Part shown: positions 57,104 to 64,000 of the stretch, piece after piece | Layout: the number at the start of each line of letters is the position of its first letter | How positions within the stretch are numbered: the stretch's first letter is position 1 | Assembly (NCBI GenBank): GCA_907165275.2 | Contig: OU015659.1 | Coordinates: 1,964,501-2,028,500, forward strand | Direction: 5' to 3' | Length of the DNA: 64,000 nucleotides | DNA from: Zygaena filipendulae | Lineage: Eukaryota > Arthropoda > Insecta > Lepidoptera > Zygaenidae | The notes under the pieces: generated by a model | Databases searched by the model: none | What the model was told of the DNA's origin: nothing | Seen by the model: only the letters and a program-made list of their open reading frames with translations | Position numbers and translations under genes: made by a program

Positions 57104-58412
57104 ATTTCAAATTGTTCGTCGATATTATCTATTTAAAATCAGAGAACTGGATGATTGGACCCCAAAGACTTTGGCCAATGTTTTGAGCTCGACAATTTGT
57201 GCACAGGCATTTACCACAAAGGAAGAAGACTGACGAAACGATTTCGAAGAACTCGGTAATCTAAATAATTTGTCAGCTAGAAACTAGGTAATGAGGAAAG
57301 CCTATTACTGCCAGACGAAGTAAATAACGTAGGTAAAACATGACGTATACACCTGTACAACTCCAATTATAACGATAGATACATAAGTACAGTTAAGTAC
57401 AGATACATAAGTATGTACATTATAGGTAGAGAAAATATAACAACTTTTGCGTAGGTAATTTCCTTTTCAAACTGCGAACACAAAGCGTCCTTTGCTGAAT
57501 GTATAGAACTTAATGTAAGGTAATAAAGAATAGATTGGAGTGCCTGAGTGTTTAGAACAATTGCTAATGTTCAAGTGTCAAATACAGCCTGCGAGCTGGC
57601 GTAGATGTTTATCTAGCTAGATACCTACCTAGCAAGCTATAGCTAGAGTGTGGCAGTGTGCTAACAATAAATGCTTTATAGAATGTTCCGTTATAACTGA
57701 GAACACTGTTACGTATGACGTCAATTTATACATATAGTATATGTATAAAAGCAGAAATTGACTAATTGATCAATCAAGGCACAGCTGAATCCGCTAGGTC
57801 TATAAGCATGTAATTTTGCACAAATACTCTTTAAGTGATGTACTCTGGCAGTGCGTAATAAATCAGATTGGCTGTTGCGACCGGTCATGTGTGGGGAGGC
57901 CCTTATAGAGATAATATGGTGTAGTTCTGTTTAATGTGAGCAGAATTGGCTCCCCAATGATTTTTATCTTTGTTGATGCCTAACTAAGGCTGAGATTACT
58001 AGATGGATGAAAAGTTATATTTTAACTCAAATTAATATAAAACACAATATTTCAGTACAGAAACCTTTTTTTTAAATGAAATGTTTTCATTGAATGAACT
58101 GAAAACTTTTTTCAGTTTCAGTTCATTGCTCAGTATGTACTCAGTTTTAAGCTGTGCCTGCAAGGCCTAATTTTTATGTGTAATAAATACATAAATAAAT
58201 CAATCGAATAAATTTTATTAAAATTAACAAACAAATTTATTATACACATATTTAAGTTTAAAAATGGAAAAAAGGAAAAAAAGGCTTAATAACCAAAAAA
58301 AAATTGTACAAATTGAACACTTGACCCTAAACTATAATTTTTTTTATTATAATCATGCTGCTATTAATCAATAAACAAATTAATGTTTTACTTTTATTAG
58401 TATCACTTAACA

Positions 58413-58600
58413 CTAGCTGTTCCCTTGCGGTAATTTTGGAGTTACCATAGGAATTCCGGGATAAGAAGTAACCTATGACACTCAGGAACACTGTAGCATT
58501 CTATGGGTAAAATAATTTTTAAAATTGGTTCAGTAAATCCAGAGGATACCCCCTACAACTTCACAAACTCACAAACTTCACCTATTTATAATATTAGTAT
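58413..58600 (-). mobile_element. Helitron copy
   Basis: CTAGCTGTTCCCTTGCGGTA to CTATTTATAATATTAGTATC. Confidence 0.68.
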
Positions 58601-58624
58601 CTAGACAACTTAAAAAAATTTAGT

Positions 58625-58705
58625 CAACACACACACGGCTTGGCCATAGCTTAATGCCAAAGTGGCATTCTCTACCAGTCAACTTAACTTAGGTAGCTGG
58701 GTAAG
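58625..58705. repeat. Interspersed repeat fragment related to 16197
   Basis: CTTAATGCCAAAGTGGCATT and CTACCAGTCAACTTAA. Confidence 0.45.
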
Positions 58706-58783
58706 TATCGCACAGGTCTTCACTACTTAAAATACAAACAATGCCTGTTTACTGGAACCTCAGATGAAATAAAAACTCAAGAT

Positions 58784-59467
58784 GGAGCGCTGTCAACAAA
58801 AAAGTGAAGCCGGTTACGTAAACATGTGGGCATTTATTGAGTGTTGCCGTGCAGTGAAAACTTATTACCCAAAATTGTTAAGTTCTAGAAAGATGAATGG
58901 ATAAGTAAATAGATAAGTTAGTATTTTTACGTTGTATACCTCGGTTTTATGTTCGAGAACCTTAAAAATATAGGTTTCAAAGTTATGTTAAAACATGGAA
59001 AATAAAAATTAACTCCTATTTACACTTACATTAATTTTATGAATATTAAAAGTTAAAATTGAAATAGGTAAATGAACGTGTTACATTACGTTCCAGGTCA
59101 CATTAACTTACCCAAAAAACGGGGACTATTGTGACGCTCACTAGTAGCAACACTTATGAAAGTTGTGGAGGTTTTGTGTTCCTAGTTGTCATAAATTAAT
59201 ACAATTGATATTTTATTAAAAATGTGGTTCTATCCTGCTTTTTATTTTTCGAAGATTGGTTTTTACACCCTCTCACTACAAAATTCGGTATTTTTTCTTT
59301 GAAAAATAGGAATTAATACAGCGTGACACTCCGCGCGTCGGAATAGCTCGACTTGGCTCGACTGACGAGGTAAGGCGAAGTTTCGTTATATGTGTGTGCG
59401 TGTAACTGTGCATGTACACGCCGGGGCGTAGTGTTATCGGCTTCACTTCTTTGTTCACAGCGCTCAG
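58784..59467. mobile_element. TIR element of about 680 bp
   Basis: Left GAGCGCTGTCAACAAAAAAG then TGAAGCCG; the right end is the complement with few changes. No coding frame is seen. Confidence 0.65.
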
Positions 59468-60063
59468 TCTTCACTTTTTATTTCGTCTGAGACTGGAACA
59501 TGTTTATATGTTTTTAAGATAATTAACTAAAGACTAGGAGCATAATAACAACAATACCTTCCTTTTATAAAATTAAACCTTGCTGCAGTCAATGAAAATG
59601 TCTGGTTTTGTACACTAGGTAATTCTGCAGAGTTTCCTTTTTAAATATGTAGTTGAATTTTGTAATATGAGCGTAATTTCCACTTTATCCTTATATGTAT
59701 ACACAAATTTTACAGGCCAGCCAGTCAGCTTCTGAACGCAGGCAAAGATAATTTACTTATTCAGTGTTCACTAGGTAAGTAAATTTTAATGTGGGCAGAT
59801 AATACAAATTAACAGCTATATATTTATTTTAAGCTGCCTAGTCTACATTGGATTGGTCCTGCTCTCCTGCAATAAACCTTAGTTAATTTGTGCCTTCACT
59901 TCTTTAATTCTGGTTACTATCACTTTGGTTTCTAGTGTAGTTAATTTGTGCTAGGTATCACGTATCACCAAAGAACTAAGAAGGCAAAAAGAAGGTCTAG
60001 CACAACAATAACAATAAATAACAATCACAAATTAACTAGACATATAGGCCTACACCAGGCCAG

Positions 60064-60262
60064 CGACACTCCCTTGAAGCAAAAGTTATTGTGGATTTAT
60101 GGGCGCACTTTTTTACCAACTTTGGAATACTTAACCAAATTTCTATGACCACGTCATACATTGCATTGGTATGGTTGGCACAAAATGCTTTCATAGATCG
60201 GATCAGCGATTAGTATGGAAGTGCCTACTCTTAAAACGTTTAGTGATTATTTGCTCAGTGCC
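60064..60262 (+). repeat. Repeat related to 44342-44510
   Basis: Same blocks in the opposite orientation, immediately left of the outer TIR element. Confidence 0.6.
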
Positions 60263-60946
60263 CTGGTGTGCGTTCCGTGGATTTGGGCGCAGTTGTTCGG
60301 TTAAAATTTCACTCGTTTGAGTTGCAACCAAGCCACAGAACGATCGAGTTGTTTTTATAACCTCAAAATATTTGAAATTTCAGGCGCCATTTGTTTTCTC
60401 TCAACTCACATTGCAAATAAGACTGTTTTACATCTAATTATAAACTTTTTGTGACTACGACACCTCCCCTTTGTTCGTAAGAACTCCGATTAATTTCTTT
60501 TTCAACGAATCCGGTTTTTGGCGCAAACTTTGACACTTCTTAAACAATACATAGCTGTCAGAGTGAAAATTAACTTGCTTCGGAGATGGTTGTTTGGTTG
60601 CTGCACTCTAAGGGTACAACCTCATGCAGCCGCTCGACGCTCGTTTGCAGCGACATGTCTGGTCACGTGACCCCTTTTTGAATTTCCCGCGTTTCAAAAG
60701 GTGCGGCAGTCATAAAGCTGAAAATGTTGAGCTATGTCGCTCGTCGCTCGTTTTTTATGAGGTTTCGTTTGGAGCGACGTATGTTCTCTTATACGTCTGT
60801 GGCAGCGATAAATCGATGTGGCGACAAAGCTGAAAATGTTCAGCTTTGTCGCTGCCCGCCGCACTTGGACGCTGGTATTTGGGAAATGGCGTGAGTTGAC
60901 TTCTGGTGCTGTAACGATTTATTTAATTTATTTATCTAGGTAAACA

Positions 60947-61883
60947 ATGGATTCACACGAGGTAAATATATTAAAACATTTAATTAAAGAATCATAAACG
61001 TTTAAAAGATAATTTTGTTTCCTCATTGTACAGTTACACTTAATTTCGAACCACCTTTTTTGTTACCTAGCCAGTTTTGTTGTCATTAATGTCTCAGTTT
61101 AATATTTTTCACCTTACAATATAAAAACAGTAATTAAGTTTGAATGTGAAAACTAGCAGAGTTATAAATTTCAGGATTATCTACAGAACTTACGACTTTG
61201 TCTTATTTCATGTACAACCAGCAGTGATCAGAGAGAAGGTAATCACTACGGCAGTGATGTCAGCCGGCATATCGATGAGAAAGAGGAGTGTGACGTAGAT
61301 GTAGACGAAAGTGTTTATACGAACACGATAATGAGGAAGGTAACCAATTCAACTCAATTCTAACATATTTTCAAAATTTTGTTGACATTTCTATCCTACT
61401 AATGTTATAATTCTGAAAGTGTGGATGTTTGGATGTTTGTTACTCAATCACGCAAAAACGGCTGAACGGATTTGGATGAAATTTGGCATGCACGTGTGGC
61501 ATATACAGGAAGGTCATAGGGTACTTTTTAACCCGGAATTATCGCGGGTGAAACCGCAGGGCACAGCTAGTTTTTAATAAGAATTATCATTGTAATTGGG
61601 TTTAAAAAATTCAGGTATTCAGTCGAAGTGAGAAGATAAGAAGACGTTCCATTAGAGAGAAAGGATTGGATGAGTCAATGGTTGTTCTGAACCGTATTGC
61701 CGATGCCATTTCCTGAGAAGATCCAGTGCCTGAACCACCACCACAATGGATGATGTCGATGGATTCCTACTTGGGGTGGGTTTTAACTTGCGACGATTAC
61801 CACCATCAGAAAGAATGGAAACTGTCATTGAGATTTTGAATTTGGTGCTCAAAAAATGTCAGAAATTTGCATCAGACACTTAA
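60947..61883 (+). pseudogene. Broken gene relic with a BESS-like C-terminus
   Basis: Three exon-like blocks join in phase. Block 1 is 60947-60961 (MDSHE, donor GTAAAT). Block 2 is 61175-61339 (DYLQNLRLCL to TIMRK, donor GTAACC). Block 3 starts at 61615 after TTCAG (VFSRSEKIRRRSIREKG to NRIADAIS). Block 3 stops at TGA 61714. After a frame change it continues as DDVDGFLLG, LRRLPPSER and LVLKKCQK to TAA at 61881. That last part resembles the BESS motif of MADF-BESS DNA-binding proteins. A Helitron copy sits in the second intron. It is probably the accessory gene of the surrounding element. The exon model is tentative. Confidence 0.4.
61394..61570 (+). mobile_element. Helitron copy inside the BESS relic intron
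   Basis: Preceded by A, TCCTACTAATGTTATAATTC to GGGCACAGCTAG, followed by T: the textbook A|T insertion. Confidence 0.78.
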
Positions 61884-61960
61884 TTTGTTAACTGGATCTT
61901 CTTGTTTTGTTTAACGAATTATTTGTATAAATTGTTCCGTCATTAAGACAAAGTTCTATT

Positions 61961-62440
61961 TTTTAAGATTGTGATAATTAGTAAAAAAACTGAAGATACA
62001 AAACTATTCATGTTGACTAGATTCATAATATGATTGTTAAATCAGTAAACGTTTTAAGAGTGTGATAATTATTTATAAAAGAACTGAAGATAGAAAAACT
62101 TCATGTTAACTAGATTCATAATATATGATTATTAAATTATTAAACCTTTTGAGATTGTGACTGAAGATACAAAAACTATTCATGTTGACTAGATTCATAA
62201 TATATGTTTGTTAAATCAATAAACCTTTTAAGATTGTGATAATTATATATAAAAGAACTGAAGATACAAAAACTTCATGTGGACTAGATTCATAATATAT
62301 GTTTGTTAAATCAATAAACCTATTAAGATTGTGATAATTATATATAAAAGAACTGAAGATACAACAACTTCATGTGGAATAGATTCATAATATATTATGA
62401 TTGTTAAATCAACCAACTTTTTAAGATTGTGATAATCTAT
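61961..62440. repeat. Tandem repeat, about 95-bp unit, five copies
   Basis: Units share TAAGATTGTGATAATTA, GAACTGAAGATACAAAA, TAGATTCATAATATA and TTGTTAAATCAATAAACC. The third copy is shortened. The array lies inside the nested TIR elements. Confidence 0.85.
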
Positions 62441-62636
62441 ACTAATATTATAAAGAGGAAAGATTTGATTTTTGTTTGTTTGTTACGATTTAACTCCAAA
62501 ACTACTAGACCGATTTTAAAAATTCTTTCACCATTAGATAGCTACTTTATCCCTCAGTAACATAGGCTATATTGTAATCCGGGATTCCCGCGGGAACTCT
62601 GAAATTATCGCGGGTGAAACTGCGCGGGACAGCTAG
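62436..62636 (+). mobile_element. Helitron copy inside the nested TIR element
   Basis: TCTATACTAATATTATAAAG to GCGGGACAGCTAG. Confidence 0.75.
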
Positions 62637-62814
62637 GCTAGTTATAAAAGAACAATCGAAAAACAGGTACTAGGTAGGTGAGGTAGGTAGGTACCATTCT
62701 TCTGAGTAGGTACCGCTCGGTCTTATTTTTTTTGTTAAATTTACTCCTATGGGGAAGGCAAAGGAAACTAAGTCCATACAGCCAATAAAGTCAATGGAAA
62801 TATTTACAAATTAA

Positions 62815-63035
62815 TCCTACTAAGTAATATTACAAATGCAAAAGTGAGGTTGTTTGTTTATTTGTTACGCTTTCACGGCTAAACGGCTTAACCGATCATC
62901 ACATTGTCAGGGGTACAGACAAGGACATAGGCTACTATTTATCCCGGAATTTCCACGGGAACTCTAAAATTAACTCAGAAGAAACTACATTGATATTTCG
63001 CATACTACGCGGATGAAACCGCGGAGAACAGCTAT
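62815..63035 (+). mobile_element. Helitron copy, CTAG mutated
   Basis: TCCTACTAAGTAATATTACA to GCGGAGAACAGCTAT, with an extra internal piece before the hairpin. Confidence 0.68.
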
Positions 63036-63071
63036 TGTAAAGATTAGGCTCGTACTATAGTTAGGTATTCT

Positions 63072-63470
63072 AGAACCAGAAGGCAAAAATTGCTGGGATT
63101 AGTGGCACTAGAAGGCACAACTAAAATAATTAATTTGTTCAAAAAAAAATCTCAGTTCCGAGCCATGGTTGGGTCGTATTCTTGTAAGTTGTAACTCCAG
63201 AACCAGAAGGCACACTTTCCTAGGACTGGTGGCACTAAAAGGCACAATTAAAATAATGTTATCTTGCAACAAAAAATCTCCGTTCCGTATCGTAATCGGG
63301 CCAGAAACTAGGATTCCCTGCAGCCCGACCACAATCGTACTCTTGTAACTCCAGAACGAGAAGGCACAAATTCCTGGAATTAGTGGCACAAAAGGGAACA
63401 ATAAAAATAATAAATTTGTGCCAGCGTAAAAACTCTGTTCCATACCGTAGTCCGGCCAGGAACCATCATC
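63072..63470. repeat. Diverged tandem triplicate, about 130-bp unit
   Basis: Three copies each contain CCAGAA(C)..GAAGGCA, a GG(A/C)(A/T)T..GTGGCAC block and TAAAATAAT followed by a (T)CCGTTCC-like block. Confidence 0.7.
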
Positions 63471-64000
63471 ACACAGTACACTGATTTTGCTGCCGGCGAC
63501 TTATCGCTACTTTTTTAGTCGCGGGAAATTTAAAATAGGGACACGTGCAGATAAGTCGCTGCACACGAGCGACGAGCGACTGCCTGCCTATCGCATCTTT
63601 TGAGTCGCGGGAAATTCAAAATAGGTTCACGTAACCAGACATGTCGCTGCAAACGAGCGTCGAGCGGCTTGCATGAGGTTGCACCGGGGTGTTTTTGACG
63701 CGGCGACAATCAAGTCACGTGACCAAATGTGACCAGATTTTGTGTTCTGTGGATTTATCGCTGCAAACGAGCGTCGAGCGGCTGCATGAGGTTACACCTT
63801 AAGCCACGGAACGGGTGAAACTACGCTCGCGCTCTGACAGTTGTCAGAGTAAAATTTCACCAAGCCACAGAACGGGTTCAGAGCGCGCTCGAGCGCGTTC
63901 GAGTGCATTCGTGCGAAGCCACGGAACGCACACCTGCACTTTTTTTTTCTCTTCTTTTTGGACTTAACACAGTGTTATTTGCTCAGAAGAATATTATGCT

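Larger units (their letters stand above)
53476..60265. other. Gene-free region upstream of cry1
   Basis: Between listed repeats, 53476-54200, 57104-58412 and 59468-60060 show no coding or RNA gene. The cry1 promoter and any 5' non-coding exon should lie upstream of 52352, possibly here, but I cannot place them. Confidence 0.5.
60609..63801. mobile_element. Inner TIR element nested in the outer one
   Basis: The left end reads (T)AAGGGTACAACCTCATGC and then GCTCGACGCTCGTTTGCAGC. The right end is the complement with one base fewer, and a partial second copy of it lies at about 63636-63685. A target duplication is not resolved. Confidence 0.55.
60266..63933. mobile_element. Outer TIR element of 3.7 kb (Harbinger-like)
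   Basis: The ends GTGTGCGTTCCGTGG are perfect inverted repeats, and CTG is duplicated at 60263-60265 and 63934-63936. It encloses a second TIR element (60609-63801). The 3-bp duplication and the BESS-like relic inside suit PIF/Harbinger, but I saw no transposase. Confidence 0.6.

Overview
The window is animal nuclear DNA, almost certainly from a moth or butterfly. Three things point there: GT-AG introns, an insect type-1 cryptochrome, and dozens of short AT-rich repeats of kinds common in Lepidoptera. The commonest repeat has a 5' end TCCTACTAATATTATAAATG, a 3' hairpin CGCGGGTGAAACCGCG, and a final CTAG inserted at A|T. I read this as a Lep1-like non-autonomous Helitron. I cannot name the species.

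Only three convincing protein genes are present. (1) At 28480-32967 (+) a single-exon 1495-residue protein carries nine BED zinc-finger modules followed by a hAT-transposase-like core whose first catalytic Asp position is Asn. It looks like a domesticated transposase. (2) At 37584-39337 (+) there is a complete four-exon NUBP2, a cytosolic Fe-S scaffold ATPase of 262 residues. (3) At 52352-42189 (-) there is a complete twelve-exon cry1, a Drosophila-type blue-light cryptochrome. Its exons join in phase to 534 residues and keep the FAD-proximal Cys and the Trp electron-transfer chain. NUBP2 and cry1 are convergent.

Layout: 1-28.4 kb is gene-free and full of Helitron copies, hairpin MITEs, a LINE relic and a 3.3-kb foldback element (17070-20385) with arms of about 320-bp tandem units and a perfect 9-bp target duplication. 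28.5-33 kb is the BED-hAT gene. 33-37.5 kb is repeats, including a puzzling region built around a TCTGACGCGCTCGAGTA motif. 37.6-39.4 kb is NUBP2. 39.4-42.1 kb is mostly unremarkable. 42.2-52.4 kb is cry1, with introns loaded with MITEs, Helitrons, a THAP relic, a 25-bp minisatellite and a duplicated-exon array. 52.4-64 kb is repeats, ending in a nested 3.7-kb TIR element that carries a broken BESS-like gene.

The most striking observation is in cry1. The 3' part of coding exon 3 plus the first bases of intron 3 is tandemly repeated seven times (49822-50704) in units of 117 or 138 bp, all multiples of three. Every copy keeps the reading frame, a splice donor at the same place and a CACGTG E-box. 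A MITE abuts the distal end of the array.
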